DNA of 64,000 bases from contig QCFD01000002.1 in NCBI GenBank assembly GCA_003278445.1, positions 62,001-126,000 of the forward strand, given 5' to 3'. Shown one piece after another: positions 55,700-64,000 of this stretch. The translations under genes and the position numbers were made by a program. The notes below the pieces were generated by a model. The model was not told the DNA's origin and did no database searches. It saw nothing but the letters and a program-made list of their open reading frames with translations. Position 1 is the first letter of the stretch, and each line of letters opens with the position of its first letter. This DNA is from Prochlorococcus sp. AG-363-B05. GTDB lineage: Bacteria > Cyanobacteriota > Cyanobacteriia > PCC-6307 > Cyanobiaceae.

Positions 55700-56845
55700 T
55701 TAAGAGGTAGGCCAAATTGACCTTATAGTTTTTAAAACTTCTAGAGCTTCTTTTCTTCTAGAAGTCACATCTTTATTATTCAAAAGATAAGTGACGTGGC
55801 CAAGCTTTCTACCTATTTTTTCTTCTTCTTTTTCATACCAGTGTATATTCAAGCCAGGAATAGCCCTTAAATTATCCAACCTTTGACTCAGTGATATCGG
55901 ATAGTTACTTTTCAAACCAAGCAAGTTAACCATTAAAGCACCATCAACAAGCATCTCAGGCATGGGTACATTAATACCAGACGTGATACAAATTTGTTGA
56001 TCAAACTGACTGCTACTACATGCATCTATAGAAAAATGACCTGAATTATGAGTTCTTGGCGCTATTTCATTCACCAGCAATCCTTCAGCTCCATAAAAAA
56101 ATTCAATTGCAATAACACCAACATAATCCAACTCAGCCAGCAACGAAGAGACGATGTTTTTCACCAAAAGATCAACGTCATGGTCAATATCAGCTGGAGC
56201 AAGCACCCAGTCACAAACTTGCCTTGTTTGGTAAGTTTCTACAATTGGCAAACTACGAACTATACCTTTTGAATCCCTACTAGAAACAACAGACAATTCT
56301 TTTTCGAAAGGAACCCACTTCTCCAGCATCCATTGTTCGTCAGTCTCAACTTCAATTAATTCTTCCAGTTGTTTGAAATTTTTAATAATTTTTGTTCCTT
56401 TGCCGTCATATCCACCTTTAGCAGCTTTTGCCATCAGTGGGAAGGTCCATTCGTCAGGAAGATCAACTTTTGATACTTTCTCTAAAGGGATAGGTAACCA
56501 TTCAGGACAGGGTATATCAAGACTGTTCAATAACTCTCTTTGAGTTATTTTATTAATTAAAGGACTTATGGATTGAAGTCTAGGAATAAACGACACTCCA
56601 TTATTTTGAAGAAAAAGCAAACTTGGTATATCAACCCATTCATTCTCAAAGGTTATCAATCTTGACTTTTCGGCAAGAAGTTTTGTGCCCTCAGCGTTTT
56701 TGGGATCATGCAATATGACTTGATTCGTCTTTTTTGCAGCAGGATCAGTTTTGGCTGACGTCTGCACAACGACATCAACATCTCTTTTCTTTCCAGCCTC
56801 AACAAGAAGCATTGCAAGTTGTCCACCACCCACAACCCCAATCAT
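55700..56845 (-). CDS. purK: N5-carboxyaminoimidazole ribonucleotide synthase PurK
   Basis: 381 aa ATP-grasp enzyme. GVVGGGQLAMLLVEAGKK at the N-terminus, MAKAAKGGYDGKGTKII (glycine-rich loop), EKWVPFEKELSVVSSRD, and VNEIAPRTHNSGHFSIDAC (metal and substrate site) are diagnostic. It carboxylates AIR in purine synthesis, with PurE. Its ATG overlaps the stop of a small upstream ORF (TAATG). The predicted 6S RNA lies 24 bp beyond its stop. Confidence 0.97.
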   Translation of the reverse strand: MIGVVGGGQLAMLLVEAGKKRDVDVVVQTSAKTDPAAKKTNQVILHDPKNAEGTKLLAEKSRLITFENEWVDIPSLLFLQNNGVSFIPRLQSISPLINKITQRELLNSLDIPCPEWLPIPLEKVSKVDLPDEWTFPLMAKAAKGGYDGKGTKIIKNFKQLEELIEVETDEQWMLEKWVPFEKELSVVSSRDSKGIVRSLPIVETYQTRQVCDWVLAPADIDHDVDLLVKNIVSSLLAELDYVGVIAIEFFYGAEGLLVNEIAPRTHNSGHFSIDACSSSQFDQQICITSGINVPMPEMLVDGALMVNLLGLKSNYPISLSQRLDNLRAIPGLNIHWYEKEEEKIGRKLGHVTYLLNNKDVTSRRKEALEVLKTIRSIWPTS

Positions 56846-56958
56846 TAGTTCAAGTCCTCATTTTTAGAGCTTTGGTCACTTGCAGAAAACGAAAAAAAAG
56901 TAATACAAATAAATACCAATAATGTATGAAATGCAATTTTAATAAAAACATCCTTCAT
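56845..56958 (-). CDS. 37-aa membrane peptide upstream of purK
   Basis: MKDVFIKIAFHTLLVFICIT..., one hydrophobic segment with a short polar tail (DQSSKNEDLN). The stop codon overlaps the purK ATG (TAATG), so translation would be coupled. It may be a real small protein or a leader ORF that controls purK translation. No family. Confidence 0.45.
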   Translation of the reverse strand: MKDVFIKIAFHTLLVFICITFFSFSASDQSSKNEDLN

Positions 56959-57130
56959 AGACAACCAAAATAATATTCCAATATGAGATTATTTTGATCC
57001 GGCAATAAATACTAAAAATATAAGAACATATATCAATGATTTATTAAATGTGTTAATCAACCATATAATTACTTTCATATTTTGATGATTTAACCTAATA
57101 AGTTATCAAGAATTTAATACTCTAAAAACT

Positions 57131-58237
57131 GTGAATAAAGACAAACTCCATATTAAAGTCTCGTTAACTAGAAACCCATACGAAATAGTTATTGGGGAAA
57201 GTAGTCTTGAATATATAGGTAATGAGCTAAGTAGAATTGGTTTTAAGAAAGGGCTAAAAATATTAGTTGTATCAAATAAGGAAGTCTCAGATCATTATGG
57301 TGATTGCGTAATTGAAAGTCTAATTAAAAATAATTACAATCCAAAACTATTGATATTAAAGGCTGGAGAAGAACAAAAAAACCAATCCTCTATTGATTTA
57401 ATTCACGATGCGGCCTATGAAGCCAGGTTAGAGAGGGGGTCTTTAATGATTGCCCTTGGAGGTGGCGTAATTGGTGACATGACTGGTTTTGCGGCTGCTA
57501 CTTGGTTAAGAGGAATTAATGTTGTCCAAATTCCTACAACCTTACTCGCCATGGTTGATGCCTCTATTGGAGGTAAAACAGGTATAAATCATTCAAAAGG
57601 TAAAAATCTAATAGGTGCATTTCATCAACCTAAATTAGTGTTGATTGACCCTAAAACACTAATAACTCTCCCAAATAGAGAATTCAAAGCAGGTATGGCC
57701 GAAATAATCAAATATGGTGTTATATCAGACCTCAACCTATTTGAAATTCTAGAGAATCAAGAGAATATTTCTAATCTATCCAGCATTGAAGACCAACTGC
57801 TAAAAAAAATAATTGAGCGTTCTGCTAGATCTAAAGCAGCAATTGTAATGAAAGATGAAAGAGAAAGTGGGGTCAGAGCATTTTTAAATTATGGACATAC
57901 TTTTGGCCATGTAATAGAAAATCTTTGTGGATATGGAAAATGGCTACATGGTGAAGCTGTTGCAATGGGTATGGTTGCAGTTGGTCAGTTAGCAGTTCAA
58001 AGAGGTCAATGGAAAGAGATTGACGCCAAAAGACAGAGACAACTAATAGAGAAAGCAGGCTTACCCTCAAAGTGGCCAGGACTTCAACTGGAAAATGTTC
58101 TAAGCTCACTTCAAGGAGACAAAAAAGTCAAAGATGGAAAAATTAGTTTCGTTATGCCCTTAAGAATTGGTGAGGTTAAAATATTTAATAATATCTCTAA
58201 TCAAGAAATATATGAATGCTTGCAAAAACTTAACTAA
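57131..58237 (+). CDS. aroB: 3-dehydroquinate synthase
   Basis: 368 aa. [56 protein letters not shown] and [28 protein letters not shown] are the NAD- and metal-site signatures; [13 protein letters not shown] gives the zinc His residues. It is the second step of the shikimate pathway. The start is GTG at 57131. The end overlaps the MidA-type gene by 8 bp on the other strand. Confidence 0.97.
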   Translation: MNKDKLHIKVSLTRNPYEIVIGESSLEYIGNELSRIGFKKGLKILVVSNKEVSDHYGDCVIESLIKNNYNPKLLILKAGEEQKNQSSIDLIHDAAYEARLERGSLMIALGGGVIGDMTGFAAATWLRGINVVQIPTTLLAMVDASIGGKTGINHSKGKNLIGAFHQPKLVLIDPKTLITLPNREFKAGMAEIIKYGVISDLNLFEILENQENISNLSSIEDQLLKKIIERSARSKAAIVMKDERESGVRAFLNYGHTFGHVIENLCGYGKWLHGEAVAMGMVAVGQLAVQRGQWKEIDAKRQRQLIEKAGLPSKWPGLQLENVLSSLQGDKKVKDGKISFVMPLRIGEVKIFNNISNQEIYECLQKLN

Positions 58238-59435
58238 TTGGCTCTTCAAGAAAACGATTTCGTAAATTCAAATTATTACGATTATCACGCTGAAAAGCTA
58301 GCCACCTGAATTCTCCAAGTCCCATAGGATCAACAAGTCTCAACAATGACTCTCTTCGATTCAATGCTGCCGAGAGATCCTCACTAGTTGTATTCTGAAG
58401 AGAATAAATAAATTTTGAAAGTCCCAATGCCAATAGAGCTTGTCCCTGCCTTGTCTCACCCATAAACTTCCAACCATTAGTTTGAGCATAATTAATGGTT
58501 GATTCAATACATAAATGTGCGGTCAAATCACAAAAGCCAGCATCTTTCAAAATATTGGCATTTGCTTCTTGATTCGAATAAGCAATAACAGTTCCGTCTT
58601 TTCTCATCGAGTTATAATAACGTTTTGACTCCAACGCATAATCGACGAGTAATAGTGAGCCATTAATTAAAACTTTAGATAATTTGCTAAACCACGTTGG
58701 CACATCACAATGCCATTCTGTAACCCATCCATTGCCTATATCCTTAGGTGGGAACTCAATATTTAAAATACTCATAGAATCCTTTATAAACTGTTTAATC
58801 GCAGAAGTAGGCTTTAGATCAACAAGCTCCAAAAAATGTTCATCATTTCTCTTTTTCAAAGAAACTCCCTGCCTAAAAACTTTTTCATCTCTAAAGACCA
58901 ATCTCTCTACTGGGAATGCATCCAAAACCTCATTAGCAATAACTACACCTGTTACTGGTTTTAGCATTAGCTCGTCGAGGTCAGTCCAACGACAATTAAC
59001 CCCTTTAAAATTATTAACTACATTTTCTTGTCGTTTCCTCATCCCAATATTTTTCTCAACTAAAATAAGCTCAATTTTACTGATTAAAGCAGGTTCAATT
59101 TCATAAATAGCATCTATTAAATCTCTAGCCAAAGAGCCTTCGCCTGGTCCAATCTCAACAAGAGAAAACAACTCACAAGCACTTCCTGCTTTTTCTAGAT
59201 CAAGAAACCATTCAGCGACTTGAATAGCTAATAAATATGCAAAATCGTTACTTAAAGATGGTGAAGTACAAAAATCTCCATCTTTTCCAATCTTTAATCT
59301 TCCAGTTGAATAAAAACCATTATCCGGATCATTTAAAGCTAAATCCATAAACTCATAGAAGCTGATTACACCACCACGAGCCATCATGGGACCAATCAAC
59401 CATTCAGAACATCTCGCAGTAGGATCAGTCATCAT
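58230..59435 (-). CDS. MidA/NDUFAF7-type protein arginine methyltransferase
   Basis: 401 aa. [23 protein letters not shown], then [13 protein letters not shown] and the SAM motif [39 protein letters not shown] is a family hallmark. NDUFAF7 dimethylates an arginine of complex I subunit NDUFS2 in mitochondria, and the cyanobacterial homologue could act on NDH-1; this is inference by homology. It is divergent from the Psb32-like gene with 29 bp between. Met1 or Met2 may be the start. Confidence 0.85.
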   Translation of the reverse strand: MMTDPTARCSEWLIGPMMARGGVISFYEFMDLALNDPDNGFYSTGRLKIGKDGDFCTSPSLSNDFAYLLAIQVAEWFLDLEKAGSACELFSLVEIGPGEGSLARDLIDAIYEIEPALISKIELILVEKNIGMRKRQENVVNNFKGVNCRWTDLDELMLKPVTGVVIANEVLDAFPVERLVFRDEKVFRQGVSLKKRNDEHFLELVDLKPTSAIKQFIKDSMSILNIEFPPKDIGNGWVTEWHCDVPTWFSKLSKVLINGSLLLVDYALESKRYYNSMRKDGTVIAYSNQEANANILKDAGFCDLTAHLCIESTINYAQTNGWKFMGETRQGQALLALGLSKFIYSLQNTTSEDLSAALNRRESLLRLVDPMGLGEFRWLAFQRDNRNNLNLRNRFLEEPIS

Positions 59436-59464
59436 GGAGAATACGTTCAGAGAACAAAAAGTTC

Positions 59465-60268
59465 ATGCTCAAACAATTATTTAAAAAATCCATAATTTTT
59501 TTTCTTGGACTCTTACTAATGTTTTCTATGGAGGGAATCGCATTTGCTTACGATAATCCTGATCTTTTGCCAAAAGAACAAACGCCCATAATCGATCTTG
59601 CAAAAGCCCTAAGTGAAAAACAAAGATTAGATTTGGAGTCCTCACTAAATTCATATGAAGAAGAAACCGGGTGGAAAATAAGGGTATTGTCACAATATGA
59701 AAAAACACCTGGTTTAGCGGTTAAAGATTACTGGGGGCTTGATGAAACAAGCCTACTTATAATTGCAGACCCAAGAGGAGGAAACCTACTTAGTTTTAAT
59801 GTTGGTGACGCATATTTTGCTCTCATGCCAAGAATCTTTTGGGTGGAATTACAAACAAGATTTGGAAATCAATTTTATGTAAGAGATAACGGTGAGGATG
59901 GTGCGATTCTAGCTTCAATAAAAGCTGTAGAAACTTGTTTGGACAAAGGTGGTTGCGAGGTCGTACCAGGGTTACCTAAGGAACAATGGCAATGGACATT
60001 ATTAACATCTTTGCTGGGAGGATTTATTGCAGGCTTTGCAGCATCACCGAGAAAAGCCAATGAATCTTTCTCTATAGGATGGTTATTGCTCCTATCTCCT
60101 CTTTGGATAATGCTATTTGGGATTTTTGGAGTTGCTTCTGTTATGACAAGAACCAATGATATTCTTCCTTTAATGAGAAATATTCTAGGATTTATAGGCT
60201 CAGCTATTGGTGCGTATCTGATTGCAGAAAGAAAATTTAAGGATCCTAATTTAAATGAACAAGATTAA
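59465..60268 (+). CDS. Psb32-like TPM domain protein
   Basis: 267 aa. A signal peptide ends at AFA-YDNPDLLP. The TPM domain covers about 35-165 (IIDLAKALSEKQRLDLESSLNSYEEETGWKIRVLSQYE). Two hydrophobic helices follow near the C-terminus (TLLTSLLGGFIAGFA and LLLLSPLWIMLFGIFGVASV). Psb32/TLP18.3 homologues sit in the thylakoid lumen and help PSII repair and protection; that role is inferred. Complete. Confidence 0.82.
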   Translation: MLKQLFKKSIIFFLGLLLMFSMEGIAFAYDNPDLLPKEQTPIIDLAKALSEKQRLDLESSLNSYEEETGWKIRVLSQYEKTPGLAVKDYWGLDETSLLIIADPRGGNLLSFNVGDAYFALMPRIFWVELQTRFGNQFYVRDNGEDGAILASIKAVETCLDKGGCEVVPGLPKEQWQWTLLTSLLGGFIAGFAASPRKANESFSIGWLLLLSPLWIMLFGIFGVASVMTRTNDILPLMRNILGFIGSAIGAYLIAERKFKDPNLNEQD

Positions 60269-60308
60269 TATCAATTGATATTATATAAATAATAGAAATC
60301 TAAAATAT

Positions 60309-61121
60309 TTATTTATTTAATAATATTTCTTTATAAGCAATAGATGCATCATTTCGGAACCATCTATGTGAAGCATGAATAAGTTTGCCTTTTGAAAACT
60401 CAACCCAAGAAAAATGACACAAATTCTCCCCCGTAGAGTCGATGCCTCTTCTTGGAACACACGCTGCGTTTAAATATGAAGTTCCCCATATATCTTTCGC
60501 GAAAGTCTTTCTTGTTCGATTACCACCAATTCTTAATTGATGGTGTGTATGACCAAAAACAACTAATTCTGGAATCCTAAACTTACGAATTTGATCTATT
60601 GCAATACCAAGATCTTTATCTCCCCAATCCATAGATGGCAATTTCCAATCTCTGCCACATAAACTTGAAGACTCCGAACCAAGACCAACTGGTCCTGAAT
60701 GAGCAAGAAGTAATAGAGGAAATTCTAGAGGTGCTGACTTGGCTGCAGAAACAATCCTAAGGACAGACTCATCAAGACTAACCTCGCCAAACACCTCCTT
60801 AACCTCTGGGGCCAAGAAAAAGCCTCCTCCTGCACTGCAAGGCCTAGCTCCAACAACAGAAAGTTCATTCAATTTCCATTTAGATAAATTCCAAGAACAA
60901 TTTTTTTCGCCAAGTAAGTCCAATTGAGCTCTTAAAATATCTCCTGATCTGTCTTGCCCTCTATCATGATTTCCAAGTATTACTGATGTGGGAATAGAGA
61001 TTTTACTTATTGCCTTAGCAATTCTCAAATCACCATCTGACAAGTCACCAACAAATAAAACCCCATCAGGATTCAGTTCCAAAAGCAAGTCCAGGTCATC
61101 CTGACTCCAGGACCCATGCAA
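60309..61121 (-). CDS. Metallophosphoesterase, TIGR04168-like
   Basis: Calcineurin-like phosphoesterase: GDLHGSWSQDD at the start, VGDLSDGD, LGNHDRGQ, LAHSGPVGLG and FGHTHHQLRIGG are the metal-binding blocks. The track begins at TTG 61121, which cuts the first motif: the in-frame upstream codons read IRIAIAGD and complete the first strand and the metal-binding Asp. No ATG, GTG or TTG occurs further upstream; the nearest candidate is CTG at 61154 (281 aa). So a non-standard start is likely. Cyanobacterial family of unknown substrate. Divergent from nadA. Confidence 0.85.
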   Translation of the reverse strand: MHGSWSQDDLDLLLELNPDGVLFVGDLSDGDLRIAKAISKISIPTSVILGNHDRGQDRSGDILRAQLDLLGEKNCSWNLSKWKLNELSVVGARPCSAGGGFFLAPEVKEVFGEVSLDESVLRIVSAAKSAPLEFPLLLLAHSGPVGLGSESSSLCGRDWKLPSMDWGDKDLGIAIDQIRKFRIPELVVFGHTHHQLRIGGNRTRKTFAKDIWGTSYLNAACVPRRGIDSTGENLCHFSWVEFSKGKLIHASHRWFRNDASIAYKEILLNK

Positions 61122-61285
61122 ATCTCCAGCGATAGCAATTCGGATAACTGACAGATTTTTTAGGAAATTACACCCTATACTGCCCGAACACCTTCACATG
61201 GAAACTAATTACCACTGTTTCCTATTACGAGACTGATACATCAGTCTCAAATACACGCAAAAATCTCACTGATGAGATCAATTTT

Positions 61286-62179
61286 TTGCGAGAAAAAAGA
61301 AATGCAATAATTCTTGCTCATTATTACCAAGAACCTGCAATACAAGATATTGCAGATTTTATTGGTGATTCACTCGAATTATCGAGAAAAGCCTCTGAGA
61401 CAAACGCTGACGTGATTGTTTTTTGCGGCGTTCATTTTATGGCTGAGACAGCAAAAATATTATGTCCGGAGAAAACTGTCCTTCTTCCTGATTTTGATGC
61501 TGGATGCACACTTGCAGACGACTGCCAACCTGATGAATTCCAACATTTTTTAGATAAACATCCCGACCATTTTGCTATAAGCTATATAAATTGCAGTGCA
61601 GCAGTAAAGGCAAAAAGTGACCTGATCTGCACAAGTAGCAATGCAGTTGATCTTGTAAAGAAATTACCCAAAGATCTACCTATATTATTTTCACCTGATA
61701 GGAATCTTGGTAGATGGGTTGAACGTCAGAGTGGCAGAAAATTAACCCTATGGCCTGGAAGATGCCTTGTTCATGAAACTTTTAATGAAGAAGCTTTAAT
61801 TAAATTAAAAATCAAACATCCAACAGCTGAAGTTCTTGCCCACCCCGAATGTCAAGAAAATTTATTAGATTTAGCTGATTTCATAGGTTCAACAAGCAAA
61901 TTGCTAAATTATTCTCAAAATAGTAAAAATAATAATTTTATTGTGCTTACAGAGCCAGGAATAATTCATCAAATGAGATTGAAAGACCCCGTAAAGACAT
62001 ATATAGAAGTACCTGGAATTGATGGTTGTAGTTGCAATGTATGTCCATATATGAGAATGAACACCTTAGAAAAAGTATATAAGTGCCTAAAAGATATGAA
62101 GCCAGAATTACTCATGGATGAAAAGATCAGATCAATGGCATATAAACCTCTGCAGAAGATGCTTGACATGAGTAATTAA
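61286..62179 (+). CDS. nadA: Quinolinate synthase
   Basis: 297 aa from the TTG at 61286. [42 protein letters not shown] (first cluster Cys), [20 protein letters not shown] and [12 protein letters not shown] (further cluster Cys). It condenses iminoaspartate and DHAP to quinolinate in NAD synthesis, with a [4Fe-4S] cluster. The reading frame stays open for about 130 bp upstream ([10 protein letters not shown]), and the usual N-terminus is about 15-20 residues longer, but no ATG is available; an ATT at 61208 is one option. Co-transcribed with the DUF1543 gene (8-bp gap). Confidence 0.92.
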   Translation: MREKRNAIILAHYYQEPAIQDIADFIGDSLELSRKASETNADVIVFCGVHFMAETAKILCPEKTVLLPDFDAGCTLADDCQPDEFQHFLDKHPDHFAISYINCSAAVKAKSDLICTSSNAVDLVKKLPKDLPILFSPDRNLGRWVERQSGRKLTLWPGRCLVHETFNEEALIKLKIKHPTAEVLAHPECQENLLDLADFIGSTSKLLNYSQNSKNNNFIVLTEPGIIHQMRLKDPVKTYIEVPGIDGCSCNVCPYMRMNTLEKVYKCLKDMKPELLMDEKIRSMAYKPLQKMLDMSN

Positions 62180-62187
62180 TTAATAGT

Positions 62188-62745
62188 ATGAATTTATCCC
62201 TTTTTATTGTTGTATTAGGGGGGAGAAGTTTAAAAAGTAATATAGAGATTCACGATGTAAGGTGGGTTTTAGGTGAATCATTAGAAGATACATTTCTTGA
62301 ACTTAGGGAACAATGGATAGGGAAAATAGGTGGACTTCATATTGATAGTTATAAGCGTATTGAATATGTTGATGGGTATAAAATAGAAATATCTAACTGC
62401 AATAAAAACAATTTAATTAATACAAAAAGAGAAGATCAATCACTTTGGTTCATTAACTTAGGTGGATACAATCCGGAAAAAATGTATGAAGAACATGAAT
62501 TTACTCTAGTAGTCGCTAAAAATGCTAGAGATGCGAAAAAAAAAGCAAAAACAAATTGGGTCTCAAACTTAAAGAAGAAACATAATGATGACATCTCAGA
62601 TATAATGAATTTTGCAAAAATAGATGATATTCATTCAATTAAGAAAATAAGTAACTGGGAAATAAAATTAATTTCTGACCCTGAAAGGAGAAATGATAAA
62701 CTCACTCCTGACTGGTATGGTTACATGAGGATTGATAACTTTTAA
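62188..62745 (+). CDS. DUF1543 domain protein
   Basis: 185 aa. LFIVVLGGRSLKSNIEIHDVRWVLGESLEDTFLELREQWIG is the DUF1543 signature; a second similar half appears around WFINLGGYNPEKMYEEHEFTLVVAKNARDAKKKAKTNW. So the protein may be two related alpha/beta units. Function unknown. It abuts the convergent protease gene with no gap. Confidence 0.85.
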   Translation: MNLSLFIVVLGGRSLKSNIEIHDVRWVLGESLEDTFLELREQWIGKIGGLHIDSYKRIEYVDGYKIEISNCNKNNLINTKREDQSLWFINLGGYNPEKMYEEHEFTLVVAKNARDAKKKAKTNWVSNLKKKHNDDISDIMNFAKIDDIHSIKKISNWEIKLISDPERRNDKLTPDWYGYMRIDNF

Positions 62746-64000
62746 CTATTTTTTAAGAGCATATTTTATATTAGATTTCTTAGGATTATAAGTATTTTTA
62801 TTATTTTCAACTTTATACTTTTTAAGTAATATATTTTCAGCCACAACATACTGACTATCTTTTAACGTACCCAAATCTGAATTTTTCAATTTATCTTTAT
62901 CATTCAACAAAAGATCTGCTCGAATATCAGGTTCTATACCATTTTTATTAATATCCTTTCCACTAGGTGTCAAATATTTAGCGACAGTAACCGTCAATCC
63001 TGAGCCATCAGATAGAGATCTTACCGACTGAACAAGTCCTTTTCCAAAAGTTTTTTTCCCAACTAAAACCCCTCTATTATTATCCTGAATTGCTCCAGAG
63101 AGGATCTCACTAGCACTCGCAGATCCTTCATCAATTAAAACAACAACTGGTCTATTAGTTAAGGCCCTACTATTTGCTTTCCTAACATCAGTAATTCCAT
63201 CTTTTGTTTTAGTACTAACAATAATTCCAGTATTTATCCATTGCCTAGCAATTTCAATGCTTGCCTCTAGCAATCCTCCTGGATTACTTCTAAGATCTAA
63301 TACATAACCAAAAGGTTTTTGTTTTTCTAATTTCTTAATCGATAAGCTCATCTCTTTTGGAGATTTTGCATTAAATTGTTTTAATCTTAGATATCCAATT
63401 TTTGCACCTACAATTGTATTATTTATTCGACTATCAACTACATTAATCTCTATTCTATCTCGTATTAATGAGACGTTTAAAAGTTTATCGTCTCTAATTA
63501 TGCCTAGTTCAACCTTAGTTCCTTTTTTTCCTCGAATAAGTTTAACAGTGCTATCTATACTCAAACCTTCTATAGGCATACCATCGATTGATACAATGAT
63601 ATCCTTCGGTTTAACACCTGCAAGGAAAGCTGGTGTTCCTTCTATGGGAGAGACAACAACAATTTCTTTAGTAACTTCATCTAAAGAAATTTGAATACCC
63701 ACTCCCATCAATTCTCCTGTTGTCTCTATTCTCATTTCATCAAATTCTTTGGGATCTAAAAACCTTGTATAAGGATCATCTAATTTTGTCAATATTTCTT
63801 TTATAACAATATAAGCGTCGTCGTTATTCAGATATTTAGTTGACAGTATTTCCTTTCTTAATTTAATCCAATCCTCAACATTATATTTCCCTGAATAGTC
63901 TAAAAAATCTCTATATATTATTTGCCATACTTGATCAATAATCTCCTTTGGATTATCAGTAACCAAAGTAGAAGAATTAGCCTGAAAAGAAAAAGATGGG
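62746..64000 (-). CDS. C-terminal processing peptidase (S41), 5' end beyond window
   Basis: The frame stays open to the right edge, where FSFQA-NSSTLV looks like the end of a signal peptide, so the track start at 63966 (TTG) is not the real one. It contains a PDZ domain (GVGIQISLDEVTKEIVVVSPIEG), then the S41 core: DEGSASASEILSGAI (catalytic Ser) and GKKTFGKGLVQ (catalytic Lys). CtpA-type proteases process the D1 precursor in the thylakoid lumen; CtpB/C paralogues have other substrates, so the paralogue is not assigned. Confidence 0.9.
   Translation of the reverse strand, partial: PSFSFQANSSTLVTDNPKEIIDQVWQIIYRDFLDYSGKYNVEDWIKLRKEILSTKYLNNDDAYIVIKEILTKLDDPYTRFLDPKEFDEMRIETTGELMGVGIQISLDEVTKEIVVVSPIEGTPAFLAGVKPKDIIVSIDGMPIEGLSIDSTVKLIRGKKGTKVELGIIRDDKLLNVSLIRDRIEINVVDSRINNTIVGAKIGYLRLKQFNAKSPKEMSLSIKKLEKQKPFGYVLDLRSNPGGLLEASIEIARQWINTGIIVSTKTKDGITDVRKANSRALTNRPVVVLIDEGSASASEILSGAIQDNNRGVLVGKKTFGKGLVQSVRSLSDGSGLTVTVAKYLTPSGKDINKNGIEPDIRADLLLNDKDKLKNSDLGTLKDSQYVVAENILLKKYKVENNKNTYNPKKSNIKYALKK

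Overview
The window reads as chromosomal DNA of a marine picocyanobacterium, most likely Prochlorococcus. The base composition is AT-rich and genes are short and tightly packed. Photosynthesis genes are present (chlP, psb28, gun4, a Psb32-like gene, pcyA, sipA), and so are small families I associate with cyanobacteria or marine picocyanobacteria (DUF1651, DUF1824, DUF309). No phycobilisome structural gene is seen. The clade cannot be fixed from the sequence alone. No tRNA, rRNA, CRISPR array or intact insertion sequence was found.

Layout. 0-5.4 kb: two large GT-C-like membrane proteins flank the lipopolysaccharide exporter pair (LptF/G-type permease and lptB). 5.4-20.4 kb: housekeeping block with DUF309-typA, a VanY-type peptidase, chlP, glyS, a ferredoxin-sulfite reductase with an unusual N-terminal extension, a VanX-type dipeptidase, and the co-directional run rpsB-tsf-(401-aa unknown)-recG. 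20.5-25.3 kb: a GT2 glycosyltransferase, a 51-aa basic protein, and a compact pcyA-devB-devC-devA operon. 25.6-41.3 kb: an M16 protease pair, sipA, bioY-lspA, a DUF697 GTPase, a PLP decarboxylase, tadA, a class V aminotransferase, glnA with a clear terminator, a methyltransferase, an RsbW-like protein, gun4, mnmH, psb28 and an AI-2E transporter family protein.

41.3-55.4 kb is an accessory-like region. It holds many proteins under 150 aa, long AT-rich gaps, two paralogous small proteins on opposite strands, DoxX, an HI0933-type flavoprotein, a MetF-like protein, a nucleoside deoxyribosyltransferase, single-pass membrane peptides and a protein made of 11-residue repeats. 55.5-64 kb returns to core genes: a structured RNA next to purK that folds like 6S RNA, then purK, aroB, a MidA-type methyltransferase, a Psb32-like protein, a phosphoesterase, nadA, a DUF1543 protein and the 3' part of a C-terminal processing protease gene cut by the window edge.

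Main points for follow-up: (1) the sulfite reductase ORF is fused in frame to a segment resembling the N-terminal domain of a tyrosine recombinase; (2) a GC-rich rod-like RNA of about 178 nt beside purK, probably 6S RNA and missed by ORF calling; (3) four consecutive hairpins upstream of doxX; (4) the hendecad-repeat protein; (5) several genes whose only plausible starts are non-ATG, including a divergent phosphoesterase/nadA pair.
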